Assembly (NCBI RefSeq): GCF_003672135.1 | Contig: NC_039515.1 | Coordinates: forward strand, 8,308,001-8,372,000 | DNA: 64,000 nt | Direction: 5' to 3' | Source: Ooceraea biroi | Lineage: Eukaryota > Arthropoda > Insecta > Hymenoptera > Formicidae | Shown: positions 23,701 through 33,760 of the stretch, piece after piece | Layout: every line of letters begins with the position of its first letter | Position numbering within the stretch: the stretch's first letter is position 1 | The notes under the pieces: model-generated | The model's input: the letters and a program-made list of their open reading frames with translations, nothing else | What the model was told of the DNA's origin: nothing | The model's database searches: none | Program-made: the position numbers and the translations under genes

Positions 23701-24226
23701 ACCGAAATTTATTGCCGCTGCTCAATTACGCAAAATATTGTCAAAAAACGTGGTGACCGCGGCACCCACTCCATTGTGTCGTTTCGTTAAAAGCGCCGGT
23801 GCGTTCTCGCATCGTCGACCGCGAACTACTCGTCGGGAATTTCAATCGTGCCACTGTTCCGCGAGCACGTGGATGTATCTCGCTTAATTGCCGCTAATTA
23901 TCGCTTCGTAACAATGCGACCTCCGAGCGCTCATTTCCAAAGACACAGTCCAACGTGCATTAACGTGACTAACGACATGCGTTTCGTCGTTCAATAGCCG
24001 CACGCTGATACGCCTCGATTTTTTAACGTCAAAAAGGATACGTACATAGCGTACATAAAGCGGTATCAAGAGAGAAAAGAAGGGGGTGGAAAGCAAGTGA
24101 GGAGGAAAAAAACGTTTCGGACGGCAGCTTGACAGTTTTTCGCGTAAAATCATCGCGAGGATCCCGGGAAACCGTAGAAACCGGAAAGCTGACGGGAGGA
24201 ACGATGGGCGGTGGGTGAGAGAGAGA
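20776..24226. other. Gene-free region
   Basis: No supportable gene. CpG-rich DNA at 20.8-21.05 kb is followed by AT-rich DNA near 21.8-22.15 kb, then CpG-rich DNA again. A small inverted repeat (ACATGACA...TGTCATGT, about 22873-22893) and alternating sequence near 23460-23550 were seen. The longest frames (about 90-100 codons) show no domain. Confidence 0.55.
23391..23414 (+). repeat. Imperfect (ATCT)n microsatellite
   Basis: Two ATCT units, a truncated ATC, then three more ATCT units, within a wider CT-rich stretch (23350-23420). Confidence 0.8.
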
Positions 24227-24250
24227 AGGAGGAGGAGGAGGAGGAGGAGG
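24227..24250 (+). repeat. (AGG)8 microsatellite
   Basis: Eight AGG units followed by a G run and an A run. It sits in a purine-rich stretch (about 24200-24262) and produces poly-proline/serine frames on the minus strand. Confidence 0.9.
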
Positions 24251-26902
24251 GGGGAAAAAAATTGCCGGCAAACAAATCCGTCCTACATTTTTTATCGTGC
24301 AACTTGAACGTAAAACTCACGTTGCGCTGTGAAAACGCGGCGTTCAAAAAAAGGAAAGGAAAAAAGAGAGAAAATGAGAGCGAGCTAGAGAGAGAGAAGT
24401 ATTCGCGAGAATTTCGCAAACTCGTTATACATTTTCCAGCTTCGTCGTTACATTGAATTTAAACGGATCCCGTAATTTTCGCCCACGCTCGACACACATT
24501 TCATCAAAAGCCGACGTCTCGCGTCGTCCCACGACGCGACTCCTCTTCTCCTCCTATTTTTTCTTTCCTTTTTCCGTTCAATTGTGGCGCGAAAAAAACC
24601 CGCGGGTTTTACGTCCCTACGTTCCCAAGGTAAACGCCGGGGCCGACCCTCGACCAGCGGCCGGCCATTTCGGGTTCGATCGGCCCTTCCATCGCTCTCT
24701 CCGGGCGCGCCTTCCACCTTCGCCAACCGCCATTGTTTCCACGTAGTAGCGGTGGCCGTGAGAGGGTACTAGGTTGTACGTTGCGCGCGAGATACGAGTC
24801 CCGAGTGGAAATCACGAAAGTCCCGGCCGCGCGGGTTTCGCCCCCTTCTAATCTGGTCTCCTAGGTTCCGCCATCGGGGTTTCGTCGAGGAGCACGGAAG
24901 AGAAGACGGCGGGCGAGAAACTCGCCCGTCGGCGTGAGGGTGGTAAGGTTGGGTGAGATGAGGTGAGGGCGAGGTGAGGTGAGGAAGAAAGCAGGGGAAG
25001 AGCGAGAGCAGCCGGTTTCCCAAGGGTGCGAAGGAGAGAGCAGGACGTAGCGAGGAAAGGAAAGTCGCGCGAGGGCGGGACGAGATACGCAGGGGATGCG
25101 AAGAGAAGCCAGGGTGGCGAACGGCGGGAAGGACCGGGGTGAGGAGGCCGGGAGAGAGGGGCGGGGGAGAGAAGTGAGGACAGGAGGCGGTTTTAAAGGG
25201 TAGCGAGCGTCTCGACAAAAGCAACCCTCTTAAAGTTCGCCCTACGCTCTGCCTACCAATGCGACTTCGGATCTCCGGCGACTCCGGCGTGCCAGATTCG
25301 CTAAAGGGAAGCGCCCCGAGGTCGGGGAAAGAGAAAAGACCGCGATACCGGGATAAAACGGGTCGAGGGTGCGCGCGCGCTCCTAACGAAATGGCACGCT
25401 ATCGAGACGAACGTACTCAATCAAGCCTCTGATTTTAACAGCTGTAAGAAAAATGAAAGAGAAAAGAGAAGTAGACATTCGATCGCTGATCCCGATCACG
25501 CAAACGCGTCCCGAAACATAATTGCCAATCGTTACCGCGCGGAGAACGCTCTTCTCACGTCGTTGTTCGTCATCGGGGGATGATTCGTGCCGGGCAAATA
25601 CTACGCGCCCCAAGAAACAAGTCTCGCAGGAGCTGGGTCGTGAGCACGTCGTCGTCGGTCTAATCTGGGACGCAGTGCGAGAGCAAACCCTAATCCAGCT
25701 TATCCAGAAAGTAATTTTGAGTCCTTTGAAAGCGAAGTTCCCCGCGCGGCCGGGCCGTTCCGAAAGAAATCACAACCACGGGGAAGATGAGAGGGGTTGG
25801 AGGGCGCGCGAAACCCGTGACTCCCCCGCAGGCTCGAGGGAAGAAGTACCGCGAAGACGGAGACACGAAACTTTCGCGAGATTCCTCGACTATCAGCGCG
25901 CAGATCACTTGTTCCTCTCTCGATTCCGCTCGAGGAAATTAGCACGGAAAAAAAGAACGAAGAAAAGCGGGAGATTCTCGACCGCGATAAGAAGATAAAG
26001 TCCCAGCAGCAGGGAAAATTAAGCGCTACGAGTGCTTAAACTATTTTTTTATTTCCACTGGATGACCGTTGCTAATACAGAGGTGTTCGAGACTTATCGT
26101 GGATCTTTTCTTCGGCGATAATGCGAGGATGGATAGTTATCCAAGAGCCTTGATTCTTGAGTGACGTCGATTCAACGATGACGATTCGTAAATAAAGTGA
26201 ACATTTTCCTAGAAAATCTTCTCTTCTTCTAGAATGCGTATTATTACTTTTATAATATGTTTGCAGGTTTGTCGTAATTTTTCTCTGGTTCTCATCATTA
26301 AACGTAATATAAATCAGATCAAAGTGTTTATCTGTTAAGATAAAATCTACTCTTGACATTACATAAAAATAAAATCCTGTTATCGCTGTTGATTCTTTTA
26401 CGATTTTACGATATAGTTCGCATAAATTCTTCGAGTTTCGTCATTAGTGGATCAGAAACAAGCATTATTCGTCTTAGATTTCGACTATATAATTTTGCAA
26501 TTGCAAACTTGCAAGATGCATAAGTATGACATGTACAATATTGATTATAGTAGGAGAGATATTTTCTCCCGAATTTTTATAAACATGCACCTTCACGGAA
26601 TTAAGTATCGTAAATGTCGAGCTCAAAATTAATTACATATTATTATTATTCAATGTTTTCATTGTTCTTCGATATCTCACAGTAAAATTACCACGTGCGA
26701 CACTCGAGACGCCAACATAATTCGCGTAACGCTCTTCACGTAAGTCTAGCCTATCCGATTTCACGGAAAGCCCGTTGAAAAGATGAAATATTAGAGTCTC
26801 CTGTTCTACAACGACGACGACGACGATGGAGCAGAGAACGCAAAGCGAGGGATTTTATCGTACTTTAAGAAAGTCGGATCGAGGAACTAGCAGTGTAAGA
26901 TA

Positions 26903-27006
26903 CATATGGAATACTCATCGTGATGATTCGTGACTATCGATTCCGGCAGATGGACATTGCTTATTATGATGATAAAATCTGTGAATAATGACGAATCATG
27001 CATATG
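26903..27006. repeat. Imperfect long hairpin
   Basis: ATGATTCGT (26923-26931) is the reverse complement of ACGAATCAT (26991-26999). Pairing continues inward with mismatches, about 14 of the first 17 positions, around a loop of roughly 40-50 nt. CATATG also occurs on both outer flanks (26903-26908 and 27001-27006). The arm and loop sizes are in the range of a microRNA precursor, but I recognise no known microRNA in it. Confidence 0.4.
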
Positions 27007-28439
27007 ATGTTTATCTTCCTCAACTAATTCTATAGAATTTCTTATACGCAAATGTCTAATCTAAATAATAATTTTCGGAGCAGCATGGTTGATAAATAAA
27101 ATGTCAATGTTTTAAAAAAAAACATTCACATTTTATGTAAGTTTCCGTACAAAGTATAAAATTCTTTGTATCCGAACATCAATTAAAATAGCAAATGACT
27201 AAGGCACCATACTAATCTAAATCTTATCAGAGTTCAGTTTAGTGAGAAACTCTCCAGATAACTTACGTAATCTACATGGACCTTGGACCCACAAATCCGA
27301 TACAATCGACACAATATAGATTTTAGTTTCTGTACTTTTATCTCTACGTCTACACTAGTACTCGAAATTCTTTCGTCTAGACAATCCTTCGAGCAGCTCA
27401 AAATTACATCTATTAAGATTCAAACCAAGCATCCGAGAAAAATTGAGCATGACACATAGTATAAAAAGAAAACAAAAGAAAGCTCTCCCTAATCGCAAAA
27501 AATATCAATTTTATCGATCAATTTCCCAACTGTTCAATCGCATAATTTAAGTTCCATCAAATCCGCATTCGAATAGCACATTAGGTCTTCAAAGAAAAAA
27601 CGTGAAGAACAATGACGAAAGCACGTCACCAGCGACGATGAATAACCGGAATCGAAATGGCAAATTATTGTCAATCGAGGGACCAACAGCTGGAGGGAAG
27701 TCAGAGACGGACGGGACAGAGCAAGAAACAAACGGCATTGGCGATCGCGAGAGCGAGAGCATTCTGCGCCGGGATGTTTCGAAAATGCTCGATGTACATT
27801 GTCGCTCGATGCCTATCATCCCTTGATAATCCAGCACCTCGCGAGGCTCCTAAAACAACCACCTCGTCGCGACGCGTGCGTCTCGTATCGCGCCGCGATA
27901 TCAATATCGCGTCGTGCGTTATCAATATATCTCGATATCGGTTATCATCGCGCGGCCGTCGATAGCGCGATGCGCAATGTTCTACACGTTAATCGGGACA
28001 AAGTCAACCCAAAATCGGCGATTCTTCCGAGTCGGAAAAGCTCATCGCGCGAAAGATCAGGAAAATCGGAGGAACGTCGCCGCGCGCGGTCTTTGATAAG
28101 TAATCGCTGTCACAGGAACAGAACGCAAGTCCAACAACCGCCTCCGGAATCCGGACGCGTCTCGGATCACCCGGTAGAATTTCCGTAGGCACGCGTTTAG
28201 CTATTTTACCCTGCCGAGTCCCGCGTTAGACAGTGGAGTACATGGCCGGCCGGGATAGTTGGCCCCGGCGGGCCCGCCGCGCGTATATACTCGCTCGCAG
28301 TTACGTATCTGCGAGGCCACCGCCGGTTGGTCGAGGTACCGTATTATATACGTAGTGAGGGCTGGAGGGTCCTCACCGCCGCAACATTACGCTGATTGCC
28401 TGAATTATCCGCAACCAGCCTGCCGCTGTGCTCTCCGCC

Positions 28440-28870
28440 GCTATGTACGTACGAGTTGGTACATAGCCGCGCCGCGCCGGTATATACATATACATATGTA
28501 CGTGCCCCTCGTTCGCGTTTGCGTTCCCGTATGTAGCGTACATATGTATATGCACATATGTACCGTCCGGGTGTACATACGTGTGCGTATACATGTGTGT
28601 ATGCACATATATGCATGAATATACGTATCATGTATGTATGTACGAATGTATGTACGAGCGCATATGTGCGTGGCCCCGACGACGACGATGACGACGACGA
28701 CGAAGATGACGTGCACCGGCCGCTGCATACGCATTCACGAGATACGCGCGCGAACTCACGCGTCCCATCCGTGCGGCGCGTATATATACGGTGTACGTAT
28801 CTATACATGCGTAGACGCACGTATCTTCTCGCGAGGAACGCGTGTACGTGTGGCTGCATCGTCACGCTCG
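28440..28870. repeat. Alternating purine-pyrimidine stretch with ACATATGTA palindromes and (GAC)n
   Basis: The region is dominated by TACGTA, TATATACATA, GTATGTATGTAC and similar alternating sequence. The palindrome-like ACATATGTA occurs three times (28492-28500, 28540-28548, 28554-28562). An imperfect (GAC)n repeat lies at 28678-28711. Such sequence favours Z-DNA or cruciform structures; no gene is implied. Confidence 0.7.
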
Positions 28871-30410
28871 TAGGACGGTTCACGACGAGAAAATTGAAAA
28901 CGGAGCTGCGCGCGAGCGCGGAAGACGATAGCACGATATATTCATGAAGGCGGAATAATGAATCGAGACGAGAGAGAAAGAGAGAAAGCGCACATGTACA
29001 TACGGAACAGCAGCAGGCAGACACACCACCGTACGTCGCATCCCTCGACGCGGCATGCGCGTTATCTGCCGTACCGGCAAACCGCCCCAAAGCGAATCGA
29101 TCGCTTTATTTTTCAGCATAGTTCGACGTGCCGGGAAACTTCGGTCGCTGATACCACCGAGGAAACCGAGTTTAAACAGGCGGACGTTTAACTTTCCCAG
29201 ACATAACATTCACGTGAACTTTTCTACCACCCGAGATAATTTTTTCTAACTCATAATAGAGGACGCAATCCTTTGTTCGTCGATTAATTAACGAGGGAAG
29301 AACAATCTTGAAATGCTCGCGCGCAAGTTAGCAAGATTGATGAAGAATGCACGGTTCATGCGTTGCCATGAATGAGGAATGATGAAAAGTCGAGACGGAG
29401 AACTCCAGTCATGAATTCGTCTCGACGATAGCGCGAACTTGCATGAAAACGAAGGCGAAGGGATGGAAGGCCAGGGAAGGGTTAAGGACGCGTATCATAC
29501 CGCTTGATTAATGTACTTCACCCGTACAGCATCCGCCCACCTTTGCCGCGTCCTTGCCTTACACGCGGATAGTTCGGACACACGCATGTCGTCGGTTAGT
29601 TACGGCACATACACGATACAGCTGTAACGAAAACGTTATAAAAAAATATGATTTACGCAAGAATTTACAATGGATTTGCGAGATGAAAATGTATCAGAAT
29701 CGCGGACTTTTTCTTGTGCTCGATCGCATGAGAATCGCAATATTATCGAAACTAATTAAGATTATTAAACACTTGATCGCGAAAAAATCAGGCGATCTAC
29801 CTTCCTATCGATAAATGAACGATATTGAGAATTTAATGTAAATTAGCTACGAGTAATAAATAAATGTGAATGATGCGACTTGGAAACGTAACTTTGCGAC
29901 AGCGATCCTTGAACTTTGTCCCTGTAAGATTTCAAAATTCGGAAAGTATCCATCATAGAGTAATTGATTAATGAGCAACAAACGAGGAATTTCGGTCGAC
30001 CTTTGCTCGCTATCGGAGCGATCGCGATAAATTGTAAGTGGTTAATTTCTTATTCTCGATCTTTTTTCCCACGTTCCGTCGCATGTGCAATAGAGATGGT
30101 GCATCGGTATCCTAGAAAAATTTCAATGGCAAGTACAACGCGCGTCGATCGATTGTGATGGTCCATGACGCTCGATACCATCATCGTCATACTTATTAAT
30201 TGTACGCTTTATCAGATGAGGACTGGACGTTGCGCCGAGGTTGGTCGAATAAGCAGATCGCGAGATATGAAATATACGGGATACGAATTCACGATATGTC
30301 AGCGACAGTTTCGACGATAAGCAAGTCAAGTGGCACAAGAAGTCTTACTCATTATTTCGTGAGTAAGCACACCTGTATTAATGACACTTTCTTAGAATAT
30401 GATAAAATCT

Positions 30411-30444
30411 AAATGTATAGATTAAATGTTAAATGTATAGATTA
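30411..30444 (+). repeat. 20-bp tandem repeat, about 1.7 copies
   Basis: AAATGTATAGATTA occurs at 30411-30424 and again at 30431-30444, a 20-bp period in AT-rich DNA. Confidence 0.85.
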
Positions 30445-31008
30445 CCGCATGAGAGGGAGAAGGAGCAAGAGAGATCACTCATAGCTGTACCACGATTTGC
30501 TTCTATTTGCACGAGCGTTTAACGTCAACGTTCATTAATCTGTCGCTATCGTTGATTTATCATCGTGAGCTACGCATATGCATAGAAACTAATTGGCTGA
30601 TATACCTTTAACACAAGAGATAACTGCAAAACTTGAAAAAATGTAAAAGTACTGATAAACTATTTAGATTGTCGAATATTTTCGATACGACAGCGGTCAA
30701 TCACATGTATGTGTATCAGGTATAAAATACTAATTTAACTAGAGTGCTAATTTAACGCTGCTCGTTTCTCTGAATTAATTTCTTTGTTTTCATCGGTATC
30801 GCAGGCTGTGTCAATGCAGATTACGCGTTCCGATAAAGTCGTGAGCGGAAATCGATTGAGATATTTTCACGCGAAATTTGGAGGACCCAACCGCGCGCGC
30901 ATGCGATAACAAAAGATTGTATCAAATATAGAAAAATTATGAATGCATAAATAGCATCAAAAATTGATATAATCATAGAACTCACTGTTCGTGCTTCATA
31001 TCATGCTA

Positions 31009-31338
31009 GCTATACACGTTGGCCCAACCAACGCCAACTCCCAACGTAGACCAATGCAGCCGAATGTCAATGCAGACAAATGCTGTCGTCTACACGTTCA
31101 CCAACGTTCGTACAAATCTTCAAAAAGCGGCCAAAAAGTTGAAAATTATGAAGCATATTGAGCGATGTTGGATCAACGCTCCCACTACACGTTGGAGCGT
31201 TGGTCCAACGTCATTTGACTCGTGCCACAAAGACCGACAGCGATCTAAACAGTAGCCAACGTAGGCGAGCATGGGCAATGCAGAGCAACTATCCCTACAC
31301 ACGTTGGCGTTCGGATAAGTTGGACCAACGCGTATAGC
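31009..31338. mobile_element. Putative non-autonomous DNA transposon (MITE-like) with terminal inverted repeats
   Basis: The left end GCTATACACGTTGGCCCAAC (31009-31028) matches the reverse complement of the right end (31319-31338) at 18 of 20 positions. A further AACGCCAAC motif occurs just inside both ends with a slight offset. TACACGTTGG-like motifs recur internally (about 31088, 31190, 31296), and CCAACGTAG followed by CAATGCAG occurs in both halves (31041-31059 and 31256-31283), which suggests an internal dimer. At 330 bp it encodes no transposase, so any movement would need an enzyme supplied in trans. A target-site duplication is not clear: TA-like or GC-type flanks are ambiguous. The superfamily is unknown. 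A foldback element is the main alternative. Confidence 0.65.
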
Positions 31339-32316
31339 TTTAGAATGAGACATTTTCTTGTACATTCAAATTCACACACGTAGAATTTTTCGAGAATTTT
31401 TCAAGAAAACATTAGCATTCGCGTAAACCAAACAAGTATCATATCGATTTAATCTACCCGAGATGTAACCATAAAATAAAAAAAACGTTTCAAGCACATA
31501 CAGGAAATTAAAGGAAATTAAAGTGTCTTCTAGATGTATGTAATAAATTCATATTTAACTACACAAGTTACAATTATGTATTTTTCTGTAAACGCGTATT
31601 ATTATTTAACCATCAGGTTAAAAAAATATTTATTTATCTGATTACTGTAATATAACGATTTTGTTGAATATATCTTTACTGGGAAACATATATTCAAAAC
31701 AATAACCTTCTTTGTGTGTCATGTTTTTAATCAGAACATTATATTCATATCACATGATTGTAAATTTTGCGCAGAATACAGATAGGTTTCAAATAGGCGG
31801 GAATATTACAATCGCATCACAATTCAGTCATTCTAATGATTTCACAGATCCAACACGATCAGCGGTTCTAGTGTTAACTTAAAAAGCTTTAATGATAAAA
31901 CGTTTTATGAGTTTCGATTGCTATCTAACTGAAAATCATGCTCAAGGCTACTTCACTGCCTTATTAACTTATTACATATCTTTTATCAACAATAAATAAA
32001 AGTCATGCTTTTGATTAAAATCAAATTTAATGATAAAGATAGAGCACGATAGAAAATAGTATAATTTCCACTGTGTATATGTTTGATAGTTTACAAAATT
32101 AGCGATTCTCGAGCGACGCCACGATTGCAGCCAGATTGTTCGCAATTCGTCACCCAAATTTGGCGTGGTCTGACGCAAAAATTCCTCTGCGAAACAATGT
32201 GCGACTGATAATCTTCCCTTCCCTATAAACGAGGAAAGTATATCTTTAATCGATACTTTAATCTGTCCTTGTATTTCGTGATATAATATTACACACACAT
32301 ACATATTTATAAGGAG
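31339..32316. other. AT-rich upstream region of the chitin-binding gene
   Basis: No gene is supported between the inverted-repeat element and the promoter area. The sequence is strongly AT-rich. A minus-strand frame of 110 codons at 31972-32304 shows no recognisable domain. The start-proximal 150 bp probably contains the promoter of the downstream gene. Confidence 0.55.
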
Positions 32317-32364
32317 TATTTATAATAGGCGATTCGCCCAAGCTCAGCCACTCACGTATTTAAA
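32317..32364 (+). promoter_or_regulatory. Candidate core promoter (TATA-like boxes) of the chitin-binding gene
   Basis: TATTTATAAT (32317-32326) and TATTTAAA (32357-32364) are TATA-like and lie 125 and 85 bp upstream of the ATG at 32442. Transcription starting about 30 bp after either would give a 5' UTR of roughly 50-95 nt. No clear initiator motif was seen. The whole area is AT-rich, so chance matches are likely. Confidence 0.35.
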
Positions 32365-32441
32365 CGGATCTGAGAGGTGCCAATAGAACAAACGATACAC
32401 GTCTTTCTCTCTTCAAACGGGATTTGAGTAGACGACAGGCG

Positions 32442-33388
32442 ATGAAGGGTGAGTGTTGGAAAAAGCTTGAACTTGGCAAACTTCTGTAGTAAAACTATTC
32501 AAATACAATGGAATCATCGAGAGAGTTTCTTGTTAGCCTAAATTTACATTAACAATCGACATCTCTCGATTTCTCATCACCTACGCTTACAAAAATGACT
32601 CATACTACATAACTGACAATCCGTTTCTATCTTACACAGGGACGTACGTGCTCGCCGTCGCCTTCCTGGCATCCTGGACCGTGGCTATCGCGAGCGAGGA
32701 GGAGCTCGTGCAACCAGACAAACCTGGAAAAGAGTTGACTAAAGTGTGGGGTCGCGTCCTCACAATATGCCCATTCCCGGAGAGATTCCCCGAAAACACC
32801 ACGACCAATCTCGCGCACGAGAACGATTGCACTAAATTCTACAAGTGCTTCTTGGGCAGAGGAGTGCCTCAGCTCTGTCCCTACATGGAGAAGGGTAGTA
32901 CGCGAAGACTGCACTACAATATATTCGAACAAGTCTGCGATTGGCCATGGCGGGCTGGTTGCACTAGCTGCCCTAAGAAAGATGAAGACGGTGATTATCT
33001 GCCATCGTCCATGATCCCGCACGAAAGTGGCGATTGCAGCTTGTATTACCAGTGCGACAATGGTGTCAAATCACTGCGTCGATGTGGGCCCAATACATGC
33101 TTCAGCCGTACATGCCAGCGTTGCGTCCAAAATCCCAGAGGGGGTGTCTGCAACGGAGACTGGGACCCCATACCACCGCCAACACGACCTACGCGACCAC
33201 CTCCTACGCGACCACCTCTATGCAGGACCGGCAACCGACGACCTCATCACTGTAACTGCGGCAAGTATTACGAATGTTACGACGACGAGGACTGGATCCT
33301 TCAGGAGTGCGATGGCGGTCTCCACTTTAGCCCCATCAACCTACAATGTTTGCCGCCGGACGAGGCTAGATGCCGGCTCGACGCATAG
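32442..33388 (+). CDS. Secreted three-domain peritrophin-A-type chitin-binding protein (two exons)
   Basis: The protein is predicted to be secreted and to bind chitin in the peritrophic matrix or cuticle. Exon 1 (32442-32448) supplies ATG AAG G; exon 2 (32640-33388) continues in frame to TAG, giving 251 residues. I chose this start because splicing yields a complete signal peptide (MKGTYVLAVAF..., cleavage near A20/S21), whereas exon 2 alone opens only with a non-ATG codon. Purine G stands at -3. Three ChtBD2 (CBM14) domains follow. Domain 1 is C46-C66-C72-C82-C102-C110. Domain 2 spans C113-C173 and is atypical, with eight cysteines. Domain 3 is C197-C209-C215-C226-C239-C247 with an extra C207. 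The FYKC, YYQC and YYEC motifs are characteristic. A Pro/Thr/Arg linker (about 178-196) separates domains 2 and 3, and N55 is a possible N-glycosylation site. No catalytic domain is present, so it is structural rather than a chitinase or deacetylase. Three tandem domains resemble obstructor/CPAP3 proteins, but the spacing and linker differ, so I give no symbol. Confidence 0.92.
32449..32639 (+). other. Intron of the chitin-binding gene
   Basis: 191 bp, phase 1. The donor GTGAGT (32449-32454) is a strong match, and the acceptor is TTACACAG preceded by a short pyrimidine-rich stretch (CCGTTTCTATC). The intron interrupts the signal-peptide codons right after the start, a common arrangement for insect secreted-protein genes. 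Confidence 0.88.
33190..33218 (+). repeat. 15-bp tandem repeat encoding the proline-rich linker
   Basis: TACGCGACCACCTCC (33190-33204) is followed by TACGCGACCACCTC (33205-33218). In the coding frame the repeat gives the Thr-Arg-Pro-Pro-Pro type linker between the second and third chitin-binding domains. Linker length could vary by slippage in whole codons. Confidence 0.85.
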
Positions 33389-33760
33389 AAAAACTGGTGA
33401 CTGTTCGAAGCCAATTCCCAAAAACGGACGATATCACGAGCGCGAATTACAAGTCACTTCATGGATGTTAATATAGAGAAGATTCCGCGTCACCGATTTT
33501 GGGAATTCAACTTCGATGAGGATAGAGTACGATTTGTTGATTGAACGACACCTGGAAAACGACAAAATGCTCAAATGTAAAGAATTGCTGAGACAATCGT
33601 TGGGCATAGATGACCCTCGATCTCGGAGGATAAGAAAGCCGAAAGTAGTGACGCGTACGAATCGCGTACGCTTGCCACAGTTAGATTATCATATTTGTAC
33701 GAGTAGCTCAGACTCCTAAGATATTTTAATAAATCCGAATAATAAATAAAACCATCTTTT
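33389..33760 (+). other. Predicted 3' UTR with a 67-codon open frame
   Basis: This follows the TAG at 33386-33388 and runs to the poly(A) signals. It contains an ATG-led 67-codon frame at 33516-33719 (MRIEYDLLIERHLENDKMLK...). That frame has a helical, charged composition and stops 8 nt before the first AATAAA. The default reading is untranslated sequence. Alternatives are a small second cistron or an alternative terminal exon, since the frame is open from 33477, just after an AG. Confidence 0.5.
33728..33750 (+). terminator. Poly(A) signals of the chitin-binding gene
   Basis: AATAAA occurs at 33728-33733, 33741-33746 and 33745-33750, about 340-360 bp after the stop codon. A T-rich stretch (33756-33763) follows closely, as expected near a cleavage site. 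Confidence 0.7.

Larger units (their letters stand above)
24251..31008. other. Gene-free region: CpG-rich, then long AT-rich block
   Basis: No supportable gene. Purine-rich DNA lies at about 24890-25200, then CpG-rich DNA to 26.0 kb. AT-rich DNA runs from 26.0 kb to about 27.55 kb and again from 29.63 kb. Between them is a CpG-rich segment (27.6-29.5 kb) holding the alternating tract at 28.44-28.86 kb. (ACG)5 lies at 26811-26825. The 248-codon minus frame at 28344-29090 begins at a non-ATG codon and is low complexity. Confidence 0.55.

Noticed and set aside
28344..29090. 248-codon minus-strand frame
   Set aside because: It begins at a non-ATG codon and translates alternating purine-pyrimidine and GAC repeats into Tyr/His/Thr/Ser runs.
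32648..33388. Start of the chitin-binding protein at the internal GTG
   Set aside because: GTG is not a normal eukaryotic start, and the upstream ATG exon with good splice sites completes the signal peptide.
33027..33476. 149-codon plus-strand frame overlapping the chitin-binding gene
   Set aside because: It is an out-of-frame shadow of exon 2, whose cysteine spacing and signal peptide clearly fix the real frame.
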